Shown here in pieces: positions 41,190 to 49,770 of a stretch of 64,000 nucleotides of DNA. Positions within the stretch are counted from its first letter, which is position 1; the number at the start of each line of letters is the position of its first letter. Source of the DNA: Bradyrhizobium nivariense (GTDB lineage: Bacteria; Pseudomonadota; Alphaproteobacteria; Rhizobiales; Xanthobacteraceae); the NCBI RefSeq assembly GCF_029846715.1, contig NZ_JARVWW010000030.1:1-64000 (forward strand), given 5' to 3'. The position numbers and the translations under genes are program-made. The notes under the pieces were generated by a model, which ran no database searches, was not told the DNA's origin, and saw only the letters and a list, made by a program, of their open reading frames with translations.

Positions 41190-42488
41190 TTAGCTCAGCG
41201 CCGCAGGCCTGCCCTGGGGAAAACACGCGGTGAAAGCGGCGCCCTGTTTGGGCACGCTTTCGATCAAAAGCCGGCCGCGATGGCGGTTAAGAATATGTTT
41301 CACCAGCGATAATCCGAGGCCGGTGCCGCCCTGCGAGCGGCTGTCGCCGACATCGACCCGGTAGAAACGCTCGGTCAGCCGCGGCAAATGCTCCGGCGCG
41401 ATGCCGGGGCCGAAATCCCGCACCATGACCCGGATTTCCTGAGTTCCATCAATGGCAGGACCCGATGTCATCGACACGATGACGCGTCCACCCGAGGCGC
41501 CGTATTTGAGCGCGTTCTCGATCAAATTCTCGAACAGTCGAAGCAGCTCCTCGCGGTCGCCCGCGATCATCACCGGCGCCTCCGGCAGATGGGTCTCGAC
41601 CTCGACCTGGCGTTCCCGCGCCAGCGGCTCGAGCCCGTCGGCGACCTGGAAGATGATCGGCAAAAGGTCGACCAGAGTGTCGGGCCGCACATGGGCCGAC
41701 AGTTCTACCCGCGACAGCGACAGCAGATCGTCGATCAGGCGCGCCATGCGGGTGGCCTGGTTGTGCATGATGCCGAGAAAGCGCTCGCGCGCCTTGGGAT
41801 CGTCCTTGGCCTGGCCCTGGAGCGTGTCGATGAAGCCGGACAGCGCGGCCAGCGGCGTGCGCAATTCGTGGCTGGCATTGGCGACGAAATCGGCGCGCAT
41901 TTCCTCGACCCGGCGCAGCGGCGTCTGGTCGTGGAAGGTCATCAGCATGCATTTGTCGGCGCCGCCGAAGGTGGTCGGCACCGGCACCGGCGTGATGGTC
42001 AGCTCCATCCAGCGATCGACCGGGACATGGTCGAGATAGGTCGCGCGCCGCGGCTCGGTGGTCGCGATCGACTCGCGTAGCGCGGTGATGATCTCCGGCG
42101 AGCGCAGCGCGAACTGGGCGAGCTCGTTCCTGCGCAGCGCCGGCGCGAGCTGGGCGGCCGCGGCGTTGAGATGGATGACGCGGCCGGCGCGGTCGAGCAG
42201 CACCGCAGGATCGGGCATGCCGGCGACGACCGCGGCCACCGCCGCGCTCTCGACCGGGTTGACGCGGCCGGTGTCTTCGCGCGAGGCGGCGGTATCGTGC
42301 AGGCGCCACGGGATCAGCGCTGCGGCCGCGATGCAGAGGAACACCGCAATCGCATGCAGCGCCGACAATTCGCCGAGCGAGACCACCACCGACAGCGCGA
42401 GCGCCGCGGCGATCAGGATGACGGTCGAGTGCCGCAGCCGGTCGGACCAGGGCTGGGAGGAGGGAGAAGATGGGGCGTCGATCGCCAT
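41190..42488 (-). CDS. phoR: Phosphate regulon sensor histidine kinase
   Basis: A 432-residue inner-membrane kinase: two TM segments (about 20-62), a PAS-like domain (about 85-190), then the dimerisation domain with ANASHELRTPLAAL carrying phospho-His207, and the ATPase domain with NLIENALKY, DFGPGIA and TGLGLSLVKHI. It phosphorylates PhoB. The start at 42488 is preferred although the frame stays open for 22 more codons over a 15-bp tandem repeat. It heads the pst operon, 145 bp before pstS. Confidence 0.94.
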   Translation of the reverse strand: MAIDAPSSPSSQPWSDRLRHSTVILIAAALALSVVVSLGELSALHAIAVFLCIAAAALIPWRLHDTAASREDTGRVNPVESAAVAAVVAGMPDPAVLLDRAGRVIHLNAAAAQLAPALRRNELAQFALRSPEIITALRESIATTEPRRATYLDHVPVDRWMELTITPVPVPTTFGGADKCMLMTFHDQTPLRRVEEMRADFVANASHELRTPLAALSGFIDTLQGQAKDDPKARERFLGIMHNQATRMARLIDDLLSLSRVELSAHVRPDTLVDLLPIIFQVADGLEPLARERQVEVETHLPEAPVMIAGDREELLRLFENLIENALKYGASGGRVIVSMTSGPAIDGTQEIRVMVRDFGPGIAPEHLPRLTERFYRVDVGDSRSQGGTGLGLSLVKHILNRHRGRLLIESVPKQGAAFTACFPQGRPAALS

Positions 42489-42519
42489 CGGGGCGGGCTT
42501 CTCCTGGGGGACTCTTAGA

Positions 42520-42577
42520 CGCAAGACTTGCGGACTCAAGACTTGCGGACTCAAGACTTGAGACTCAAGACTTGCGC
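42520..42577. repeat. 15-bp tandem repeat upstream of phoR
   Basis: GACTTGCGGACTCAA occurs at 42525-42539 and 42540-42554, with a 14-bp variant at 42555-42568 and a partial copy. Read on the minus strand it keeps one frame open before phoR. Confidence 0.85.
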
Positions 42578-42580
42578 CGG

Positions 42581-43636
42581 TCAGGCGCCGCTGTCGCTGC
42601 GCTCTCTCACATAGGCGGCTTCATGCGCCGGGCCGGGGTCGAGCTTGAGCGCGGCCTGCTGCAAGCGTTTCGATCGTGCGCCGATTATAACTTCGCGAAA
42701 CGTCAGCAAGATTACAGATATGACGAAGGGGGACAGATAATAGAGGACGCGGAACAGCAGCATCCCGCCCAGCAGTTCCTCGCGGTCCATCTGCCAGAGG
42801 CCGACCAGCATGGCGGCGTCGAACACGCCAAGCCCCCCGGGCGAATGGCTGGCAAAGCCGAGCAGGGTAGCCGAGACGAAGATCACCGCGACCACCACGA
42901 AGCCGAGATTGGGCTCGTCCGGAACCAGCACGTACATCGCGAGCGCGCAGAAGCCGAGATCGATGATGCCGATCGCGATCTGGAGCAGCGTCAGCGGGCC
43001 GCCCGGCAGCATCACGGTCCAGGGCCCGCGGCCGACCATCCGCGGCTGGGTCCAGACCCAGACCACATAGGCAACCAGCCCGACGATGATCATCATCGCC
43101 AGCGTCCGGTTCAGCCAGGGCGGAAGCATGTCGATCGAGGCAGCGGCCTCCGGATGATAGGAGATGCCGAGGCCCAGCACGGCGGCATTGCCGAGCCAGA
43201 AGGTCAGGCCGGCGAGGAAACAGATTTTTGCGACGTCGATCGCGTTCAGGCCGTAGGCCGAATAGATGCGGTAGCGCACCGCACCGCCGGTGAACACGCT
43301 GGCGCCGACGTTGTGGCCGATCGAATAGCTGGTGAAGGCCGCGAGCGCGTTGACGCGATAGGGCACGTGGGCGTGGCCGATCGCGCGCACGGCGAACAGG
43401 TCGTAGAAGGTCAGCGTGAAATAGCCCGCGGCGACGAACAGCGCCGCCATCGCAATCTGGCTCGGCTCGGTGCTCTTGATCGCTTCGAGGACCTCATTGA
43501 CATCGATGCCGCGCAGCATGTGGTAGAGCACATAGCAAGCGATGCCGATGACCGCGACGCTGATCACAACTCCAAGCTTATGCAGGATTTGCTTCTGGCG
43601 CAGAAACGACATCGCTCTGCGTATGGCTTCCAGCAT
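42581..43636 (-). CDS. Lysylphosphatidylglycerol synthase-like flippase-domain membrane protein
   Basis: A 351-residue polytopic membrane protein with eight hydrophobic segments in the LPG synthase transmembrane-domain arrangement. The conserved ALAAFTSYSIGHNVGASVFTGGAVRYRIY (quoted in part: SYSIGHNVGASVFTGG) and the SHSPGGLGVFDAA segment are typical. There is no C-terminal aminoacyltransferase domain, so it is the flippase or UPF0104-like half only. The lipid substrate is unknown. It lies on the same strand as phoR, 92 bp upstream of that gene. Confidence 0.85.
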   Translation of the reverse strand: MLEAIRRAMSFLRQKQILHKLGVVISVAVIGIACYVLYHMLRGIDVNEVLEAIKSTEPSQIAMAALFVAAGYFTLTFYDLFAVRAIGHAHVPYRVNALAAFTSYSIGHNVGASVFTGGAVRYRIYSAYGLNAIDVAKICFLAGLTFWLGNAAVLGLGISYHPEAAASIDMLPPWLNRTLAMMIIVGLVAYVVWVWTQPRMVGRGPWTVMLPGGPLTLLQIAIGIIDLGFCALAMYVLVPDEPNLGFVVVAVIFVSATLLGFASHSPGGLGVFDAAMLVGLWQMDREELLGGMLLFRVLYYLSPFVISVILLTFREVIIGARSKRLQQAALKLDPGPAHEAAYVRERSDSGA

Positions 43637-44044
43637 CTAAACCTCGAACAATGCTTCAGCGGCCAGGGTGGCCGGCGAACAGGCGGACGACACGCAGACA
43701 CCCAACCAACCCTCGCTGTCGGCCCCGGCATCGCGCATGCCCGCTATCCCTCCACTAGCGCGTTTCCGCGCGGAGTGGAATTCGGCAATTCGAACAAAAG
43801 CTCGTGCCTTCAATATTTTAGGCAGGGTTGCGGGCTCCTGATGCACGGTTTGGCGCTTTCGGCGGCAAGACTGACGCGAATCTCCATGGCAATCCTGCGC
43901 AGTCGCCATGAAGTTTTGATGATTTCGACCGCGCAATGTTCCGTCACGGCTTAAGCTGACGTCAATCTATGGGCCGCACCCGCCTGTTGAAAGAGGGGTG
44001 ACCGGAGCGCTTCCTGACTCCCGCGGTCAGGGTGCACGGCAACA
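43637..44044. other. Intergenic region with a hairpin; no supported gene
   Basis: This 408-bp stretch separates two minus-strand genes. A 99-codon frame on the minus strand has no recognisable domain and an unlikely composition, so it is not called. A hairpin TCCACT/AGTGGA enclosing CGCG/CGCG lies at 43751-43779, a motif type common between genes in this genus to my recollection. Confidence 0.5.
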
Positions 44045-44353
44045 TCACAGAGCAGCAGGCGGCGCGGTGCGCGAGACCACCCGGTCGCGCAGCCAGGCGC
44101 CGATGGTGCAGCCGACGAGGTAGCAGGCGAACATGATTAGGGCGAGGTCGAGCCAGTAGCCGAAGCGGCCGGGGACCACATGCGCCAACGAGGCCCCGAC
44201 CAGGGCGGCAGCAAGCACGGCGAGCCAGCGCGCAGTCACTTTCGAGGTGCCGTTGCCGCGCTGGACCACCGAGATCCAGCCCATGCAAAAACCGAGCAGC
44301 AGCGAGCCGATCAGCCAACCCAGATGGAACGAGACGAGATAGGGCATCGTCAC
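44045..44353 (-). CDS. Small membrane protein of unknown function, coupled to the OmpA-type gene
   Basis: A 102-residue protein with three hydrophobic segments (about 5-27, 43-61, 67-88), giving a membrane protein with no recognised family. The GTG start (44353) overlaps the preceding stop codon as GTGA. An ATG two codons later is also possible. Coupling to the OmpA-family gene suggests a shared envelope role, which is inference only. Confidence 0.65.
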   Translation of the reverse strand: MTMPYLVSFHLGWLIGSLLLGFCMGWISVVQRGNGTSKVTARWLAVLAAALVGASLAHVVPGRFGYWLDLALIMFACYLVGCTIGAWLRDRVVSRTAPPAAL

Positions 44354-45744
44354 CTCACCAGAAATTCGATGCGGCGGTTCTGCGCCTTGGCGTCTTCGGT
44401 GTCATTGCCGGCGACGGGCTGCGTGCTGCCGTAGCCGACCGCAGTGAAGCGGCTGGCGGGCAGGCCGGCCTTGACCAGATAGTCGATCACCGCCTGCGCG
44501 CGCTTCTCAGAGAGCGCCTGGTTGAAGGAATCCTCGCCGTCGGCATCGGTATGCCCGGCAACGTCGATATTGGTGGTGGGGCATCGCAGTGCCGTCTCGA
44601 TCAGATGATCGAGAATGCCGGCCGAATCCGGATCGATGTCGGCGCGCTTCGCCCCGAAGCGGATCTTGGCCTTGGCCAGCAGCTCCGAGAACAATTGCTG
44701 GCACACGGTGCCGTCGACCGGGCCGGCCGCGGGTTTCACCGTGATTTCCGGCTTGTACTGCCAGTTTTTCGGGAAATCCTTACCGAGGCCTGCGCGGATG
44801 TCGTTGGCGGCACCTTCATAGAGTGCATCGCCCGACAGCTTCACCTCGCGGTCCGACACGACGAGCGTGCCGGTCGACAGTCGCGACAGCGCGCCGAGCG
44901 CTGCGACCACGGCGGGGTTGAAGGAGCCGGGCGCGCCGACGCTGGCCTTGAGATTGTCGACGACCTTTTCGTTGAATAATTTCCGCGATGCGCTGGTGAC
45001 GATCGCCGCGTGCGCGTTGTTGTCGGGCACGTACCCGGTCAGCGTCACCGTCGCGGCCACCGGATCCTTGTAGGCCTGGAAGACGTAGGGCGGCGCCTTG
45101 ACGTCGTTGGCTGCGATCGAAAAGCCCTCGGGCAGGTTCTTGAGCGCCGCCGCGACCGCTTCGCGGCCGCCGAGGTCGCGCGCCATGCCCGACAGATTGA
45201 CCTTGGTGTCTGTTATCGTGATCTTGCCGTCCTTGAGCTTGCCGATCTGGTCGAGCAGCAGCATCGCAGCCGCCTCGAACCGCGGAGGCGCGCCGCGCGC
45301 CAGCCCCATCTGATCGGCCACCTCGGTGCCGCCGACCTCCTTGCGGGCCGCCTCGGTCAGGCGGCCCTTCATCGCCGGCAGGGGCGCGGAGCCTGACAGC
45401 GTCACCCGCACCACGTCGCGTTCGGCGTTCCAGACAAAGGGTTTTGCCTCGGGAACGAGGCGGGTCCGGTCGTCGACCAGGCGCACGCCGGGGACGGTCT
45501 CGACCGCCACAACAGCGTCGCGCCGACCCTCCTCGGAAAACGCGTCCGCGGCCAGGCTGACGTCGCGGCCGTCCACCGCGATCCGGGTCTTGTCCAGAAC
45601 GGTGTCCTTGAGGGCGGCCGAACTCCGGGCGGAAAGGTCCGCCTCGACCGGCAAAGTATTATTCCAGGCCGCAAATCCCCACATGACGGCCAGGGGGATC
45701 AGCCCCGGCCACCATTTGCTGGCCCACCTGAAAAGCTTTTGCAT
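44350..45744 (-). CDS. Cell-envelope OmpA-family protein with BON-like repeats
   Basis: A 464-residue protein anchored by one N-terminal TM (about 15-28). The middle holds three or so BON-like lipid-binding repeats (about 45-300), for example AVDGRDVSLAADAFSEEGRRDAVVA, quoted in part. The C-terminal OmpA domain (about 345-464) is clear: IDVAGHTDADGEDSFNQ, LSEKRAQAVIDYLVK and NRRIEFLV bind peptidoglycan. It probably ties the inner membrane to the wall. Start at 45744. Divergent from the polysaccharide deacetylase. Confidence 0.88.
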   Translation of the reverse strand: MQKLFRWASKWWPGLIPLAVMWGFAAWNNTLPVEADLSARSSAALKDTVLDKTRIAVDGRDVSLAADAFSEEGRRDAVVAVETVPGVRLVDDRTRLVPEAKPFVWNAERDVVRVTLSGSAPLPAMKGRLTEAARKEVGGTEVADQMGLARGAPPRFEAAAMLLLDQIGKLKDGKITITDTKVNLSGMARDLGGREAVAAALKNLPEGFSIAANDVKAPPYVFQAYKDPVAATVTLTGYVPDNNAHAAIVTSASRKLFNEKVVDNLKASVGAPGSFNPAVVAALGALSRLSTGTLVVSDREVKLSGDALYEGAANDIRAGLGKDFPKNWQYKPEITVKPAAGPVDGTVCQQLFSELLAKAKIRFGAKRADIDPDSAGILDHLIETALRCPTTNIDVAGHTDADGEDSFNQALSEKRAQAVIDYLVKAGLPASRFTAVGYGSTQPVAGNDTEDAKAQNRRIEFLVR

Positions 45745-45908
45745 TCGACGACCCGAACTCTGGAACCGGAGACAAAACAAACCCTTGGCGGGCTGTCAAA
45801 CCGGAAATGACGCCCTTCCGAGGGCCATGCGTCGACAATTGAAATAACTTTTTCTTCAAGGGTTCTTCCGTAAGTTGCAGGCGGAATGCCAAAGTCCGCC
45901 AGCGGGTC

Positions 45909-46967
45909 ATGAAACAACTCCGTAACAACGTCATCCGCGCCGGGCTGGGAGCACTCTATTTCAGCGGGGCGCACCACCTGTTGCGCCCGCTTTTGTCGGG
46001 CGTCGGCGCCATTTTCATGCTGCACCACGTGCGGCCGGCCCGCGACGCCGCGTTCCAGCCGAACAGGCATCTCGAAGTCACCCCCGAATTCCTGCGCGCC
46101 ACCCTGAGCCATCTGCGCTCGCGCGAGATCGACATCGTCAGCATGGACGAGCTGCATGAGCGGCTGGTGCGGGGCCGGTTCGATCGCCGCTTCGCCGCCT
46201 TCACCCTCGACGACGGCTATCGCGACAATCTCGACTTTGCGCTGCCGGTTCTGCGCGAATTTGACGCGCCTCTGGCGGTCTATGTCGCCAGCGATTTCGC
46301 CGACGGCACGGGGCGGCTGTGGTGGGCGGCGCTGGAGGCCGTGATCGCCAGGGCCGAGCAGATCGAGGTAACAATCGGCAATGCCGCGCTGCGGCTCGAT
46401 GCGACGACGCCAGCCGCCAAGCAGGCGGCATTCGACCGGCTGCACGACTGGTTGCGCGCCCTGCCGGGCGAGCACGATCTCAAGCGCGAGATCGAGGCGC
46501 TCTGCACGAAGTACGGCGTCGACATCGCCGCGCTGTGCCGCAGCCTCTGCCTGTCCTGGGACGAGGTGAAGACATTTGCCGCCGATCCCCTGGTCACGAT
46601 CGGCGCCCACACCATCAGCCATTGCAATCTCGCCAAGCAAAGCGAAGAGATCGCCACGCAGGAGATGGCCGTGAGCCGCGCGCGGATCGAGCAGGCGCTC
46701 GGCCGCAATGTCCAGCATCTTGCCTACCCCTATGGCGACCGCGAGGCCGCGGGCGAGCGTGAGTTTGCGCTCGCTGCATCCGCCGGCTTCAAGACCGCGG
46801 TGACAACGCGGCCCGGCATGCTGTTCGCCGAAAACGCCGGCCACATGACCGCGCTGCCACGCGTCTCGCTCAACGGCAATTACCAGGACACGCGGATTCT
46901 GCCGGTGCTGACCTCGGGCGCCGCGACCGCGATGTGGAATGGCTTCCGCAGGATTGCGGCGGCTTAA
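45909..46967 (+). CDS. Polysaccharide deacetylase family protein
   Basis: A 352-residue carbohydrate esterase of the NodB/CE4 type. The metal site is FTLDDGYRDN, with the first Asp as base and the second Asp as metal ligand, near residue 100; IGAHTISHCNLA supplies the histidine ligands near 230; and the late YPYGDREAAG is typical. It is likely to deacetylate N-acetylglucosamine in an envelope polysaccharide, but the substrate is unknown. There is no clear signal peptide; a hydrophobic lead at residues 10-32 may anchor it. The start follows a 164-bp divergent region. Confidence 0.88.
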   Translation: MKQLRNNVIRAGLGALYFSGAHHLLRPLLSGVGAIFMLHHVRPARDAAFQPNRHLEVTPEFLRATLSHLRSREIDIVSMDELHERLVRGRFDRRFAAFTLDDGYRDNLDFALPVLREFDAPLAVYVASDFADGTGRLWWAALEAVIARAEQIEVTIGNAALRLDATTPAAKQAAFDRLHDWLRALPGEHDLKREIEALCTKYGVDIAALCRSLCLSWDEVKTFAADPLVTIGAHTISHCNLAKQSEEIATQEMAVSRARIEQALGRNVQHLAYPYGDREAAGEREFALAASAGFKTAVTTRPGMLFAENAGHMTALPRVSLNGNYQDTRILPVLTSGAATAMWNGFRRIAAA

Positions 46968-46997
46968 ATCTCTCCATCTTCGCTGCCCGAACTCAGA

Positions 46998-47120
46998 CGT
47001 CGTCCTGGCGAAAGCCAGGACCCATTGCCACCGCTGTCCACTTTGCGACGCGCTGAGGCCATAGCTCATTCAAGCAATTCAATCCTGGGGTAATGGGTCC
47101 TGGCTTTCGCCAGGACGACG
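46998..47120. repeat. GTCCTGG family element, copy 3
   Basis: Arms CGTCGTCCTGGCGAAAGCCA and TGGCTTTCGCCAGGACGACG are fully complementary and each is a hairpin; an inner CCCAT/ATGGG closes the centre. It lies between the deacetylase and SDR genes. Confidence 0.85.
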
Positions 47121-47187
47121 ATGCAGCGCCTTCCTTGACTCCCCTTCCGGCCCCGCTCACAACCGGCGCAAACAAAGGGAGGCCACC

Positions 47188-47997
47188 ATGTTCAAAGATC
47201 TGTTTTCGCTCAACGGCCGCGTCGCACTGGTGACCGGCGGCTCGCGCGGCATCGGCAAGATGATCGCGGCGGGATTTCTCAGCGCAGGTGCGGCGAAGGT
47301 CTACATCACCGCGCGCAAGGCCGGGCCTTGCGAAGCGACTGCGAACGAGCTCTCCGCACAATATGACGGCGAATGCATCGCGTTGCCGATCGACATCTCG
47401 ACGCTGGCCGGCGCCGAGCTGCTCGCGAGCGAATTCGGCAAGCGCGAGCCAAAACTCGACATCCTCGTCAACAATGCCGGCGCGGCCTGGGGCGCGGAGT
47501 TCGACGAGTTTCCGGAAAGCGGCTGGGACAAGGTGATGAACCTCAACGTCAAGGCGCCGTTCTTCCTGACCAAGGCGCTGGCGCCCACGCTGCGCGCGGC
47601 GGCCTCGGCGGAGCGGCCGGCGAAAGTGATCAACATCGCCTCGATCGACGGCATCTTCGTCAATCCGGGCGAAACCTATTCCTATGCGGCGAGCAAGGCG
47701 GGGCTGATCCATTTGACGCGGCGCATGGCCGTGAAGCTGATCGGCGACCATGTCGTGGTCACCGCGATCGCGCCGGGCCCGTTCAAATCCGACATGAACC
47801 GCGCCGCGCGCGACCATGGCGACGAGGTCTCGACGCGCGTGCCCGCGGGTCGCATCGGCACCGACGAGGACATGGCGGGCGCTGCGATCTACCTCGCCTC
47901 GCGCGCGGGGGACTATGTGGTGGGCGCAACCATCGCGGTGGACGGCGGCATCGTTTATGCCAATCCGGGGATCAAGGGGAGCGGGTGGGATAGCTGA
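47188..47997 (+). CDS. SDR family oxidoreductase
   Basis: A 269-residue classical short-chain dehydrogenase. The dinucleotide loop TGGSRGIGKM is at residues 16-25, NNAGAAWG near 92, and the active-site YSYAASKAG near 165, giving Tyr-x-x-x-Lys. It ends with a C-terminal IKGSGWDS. The substrate is unknown and no box-pathway activity is implied; it converges on boxB with a repeat between. A GGGAGG ribosome-binding site precedes the ATG. Confidence 0.92.
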   Translation: MFKDLFSLNGRVALVTGGSRGIGKMIAAGFLSAGAAKVYITARKAGPCEATANELSAQYDGECIALPIDISTLAGAELLASEFGKREPKLDILVNNAGAAWGAEFDEFPESGWDKVMNLNVKAPFFLTKALAPTLRAAASAERPAKVINIASIDGIFVNPGETYSYAASKAGLIHLTRRMAVKLIGDHVVVTAIAPGPFKSDMNRAARDHGDEVSTRVPAGRIGTDEDMAGAAIYLASRAGDYVVGATIAVDGGIVYANPGIKGSGWDS

Positions 47998-48035
47998 GAG
48001 GGCGTTGTAGGAGCACGCAGCACCCTCGCCCCATA

Positions 48036-48142
48036 CTGTCATGCCCCGGCTTGACCGGGGCATGACAGTATGCCGCGGCTTCTCGGCTCAAGCACAGCCG
48101 CCTCTGGAATACTGGATCATCCGCCTTCGCGGATGATGACAG
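48036..48142. repeat. Cloverleaf-like repeat, copy 4
   Basis: Closing CTGTCAT/ATGACAG, hairpin GCCCCGG/CCGGGGC, and hairpin ATCCGC/GCGGAT. Here the first hairpin alone forms a 14-bp perfect stem because CATGACAG replaces the usual ATCCAGTA. It lies in the convergent gap between the SDR gene and boxB. Confidence 0.85.
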
Positions 48143-48175
48143 CTTTTGCGCGGCAAGAGCAGCCGCTCCCGACAC

Positions 48176-49627
48176 TCACGACTCGATCTTCACGTATTCG
48201 AAATCGCCGGGCTTGTTGTCGATGCCGACCTTCGGCGGCGAGATCCATGATGCGAACTCGCCGGTCTCGGTGACGGGCTGCATCAGCGAAGTGATGAAGT
48301 CGCCGTCGGCGGTCGAGGGCAGCCATTCGTCCTTGCGCCTGGCCCAGGTAGCGTCGTCGATCAACAGACCATCCGGCGTCGCATGGATGCCCTTGAACTC
48401 GCCGATGTGGCGGTGGAAGGCGACGTTGGGCAGCTTGAGCTGAAACTGGTAGCCCGAGGTCGAGATCACCTTGTTCCAGCGCAGCATGCCCTTGACGCAA
48501 TCCTGGCTGTAATCGTCGCGCAGGCGCATGTTGAGCGCGGTCAGCGCCGGCTCGTCCACCAGCTTGATCTCGCCGTCGATGAACTTCAGCACCGGATAGG
48601 TCGCGTTCTTGAGCTGGTGATCGTCGTCGATCTGGGTCTCGTGATAGCGACCCTTGACGCCGGTGTTGAAGGCGTTGGCCGCGTTGGTCGAGACTTCCGA
48701 GCCAAACAGATCAAGCGACAGCGTATAGTGCAGGTTCAGCTTCTTCTGGATGGTCGGCAGATCGATCACGCCGAGCGCGCGGACTTTTGCGATGTCGGTC
48801 GGATCGGTGATGCCGGCTTCGCGCATCGCATCGCAGGTGCGTTGCACGACGCGGGTGATGCCGGTCTCGCCGACGAACATGTGGTGCGCTTCCTCGGTCA
48901 GCATGAAGCGGCAGGTGCGCGACAACGGATCGAAGCCCGACTGCGCGAGGCTGTGCAGCTGCATCTTGCCGTCGCGGTCGGTGAAGTAGGTGAACATGAA
49001 GAAGGACAGCCAGTCCGGCGTCGCCTCGTTGAAGGCGCCCAGCATGCGCGGTGCGTCGGCATCGCCCGAGCGGCGGCGCAACAAATCGTCAGCCTCTTCA
49101 CGTCCGTCGCGGCCAAAGTACTTTTGCAGCAGGTACACCATCGCCCAGAGATGACGGCCTTCCTCGACATTGACCTGGAACAGATTGCGCATGTCGTAGA
49201 GCGAGGGCGCGGTCTTGCCGAGGTGGCGCTGCTGCTCGACCGAGGCAGGCTCGGTGTCGCCCTGGATCACGATCAGACGGCGCAGCATGGCGCGATATTC
49301 GCCCGGGACTTCCTGCCAGGCCGGCTCGCCGAAATGCTCGCCGAACGGCACGACGCGATTCTCTTCCTGCGGCGCAAGCAGGATGCCCCAACGATAGTCG
49401 GGCATGCGCACGTAATCGAACTTGGCCCAGCCGCGCGGATCGACCGAGTAGGCGGTGCGCAAGTACACGAGCGATTCCTGGAAGCCTTCCGGCCCCATGT
49501 CTTTCCACCAATCCATGTAGCCGGGATGCCAGCCTTCCAGCGCCTTCAGCACCTGGCGGTCTTCGGCCAGATTGACGTTGTTCGGAATCTTGGTCGAGTA
49601 GTCGACGTTCATGATGTTCATGTTCAT
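48176..49627 (-). CDS. boxB: Benzoyl-CoA 2,3-epoxidase, oxygenase component
   Basis: A 483-residue diiron oxygenase of the aerobic benzoate (box) pathway; with the BoxA reductase it makes the 2,3-epoxide of benzoyl-CoA. Diiron-binding sequences are visible: NVEEGRHLWAMVYL (about residues 150-163) and TEEAHHMFVGETG (about 240). The length is the family norm. It is the last gene of the minus-strand unit, after boxC. No BoxA reductase is in the window. Confidence 0.95.
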   Translation of the reverse strand: MNMNIMNVDYSTKIPNNVNLAEDRQVLKALEGWHPGYMDWWKDMGPEGFQESLVYLRTAYSVDPRGWAKFDYVRMPDYRWGILLAPQEENRVVPFGEHFGEPAWQEVPGEYRAMLRRLIVIQGDTEPASVEQQRHLGKTAPSLYDMRNLFQVNVEEGRHLWAMVYLLQKYFGRDGREEADDLLRRRSGDADAPRMLGAFNEATPDWLSFFMFTYFTDRDGKMQLHSLAQSGFDPLSRTCRFMLTEEAHHMFVGETGITRVVQRTCDAMREAGITDPTDIAKVRALGVIDLPTIQKKLNLHYTLSLDLFGSEVSTNAANAFNTGVKGRYHETQIDDDHQLKNATYPVLKFIDGEIKLVDEPALTALNMRLRDDYSQDCVKGMLRWNKVISTSGYQFQLKLPNVAFHRHIGEFKGIHATPDGLLIDDATWARRKDEWLPSTADGDFITSLMQPVTETGEFASWISPPKVGIDNKPGDFEYVKIES

Positions 49628-49650
49628 GGCCGTGCTCCTTGGATTTCTTG

Positions 49651-49695
49651 TCCCGGATGCAGTGCGGCGCGAAGTGCTGCACTGCTGAGCCGGGA
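49651..49695. repeat. Nested inverted repeat between boxC and boxB
   Basis: TCCCGG pairs with CCGGGA at the outside and GCAGTGC (49659-49665) with GCACTGC (49679-49685) inside. It stands in the 143-bp gap between the two oxygenase-pathway genes and may tune boxB relative to boxC. TGCA-containing ends recall the operator at 51503. Confidence 0.5.
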
Positions 49696-49770
49696 CCTAT
49701 TGTCCGGTCCGTCCGGGTCCCGGTTCTGCGTCGCATCACTTCGTGCTGCGCCGCGACCGGGACACGAGAG

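Noticed and set aside
43637..43936. 99-codon minus-strand frame upstream of the flippase-domain gene
   Set aside because: Unlikely composition, no domain, and no coupling signal beyond adjacency.
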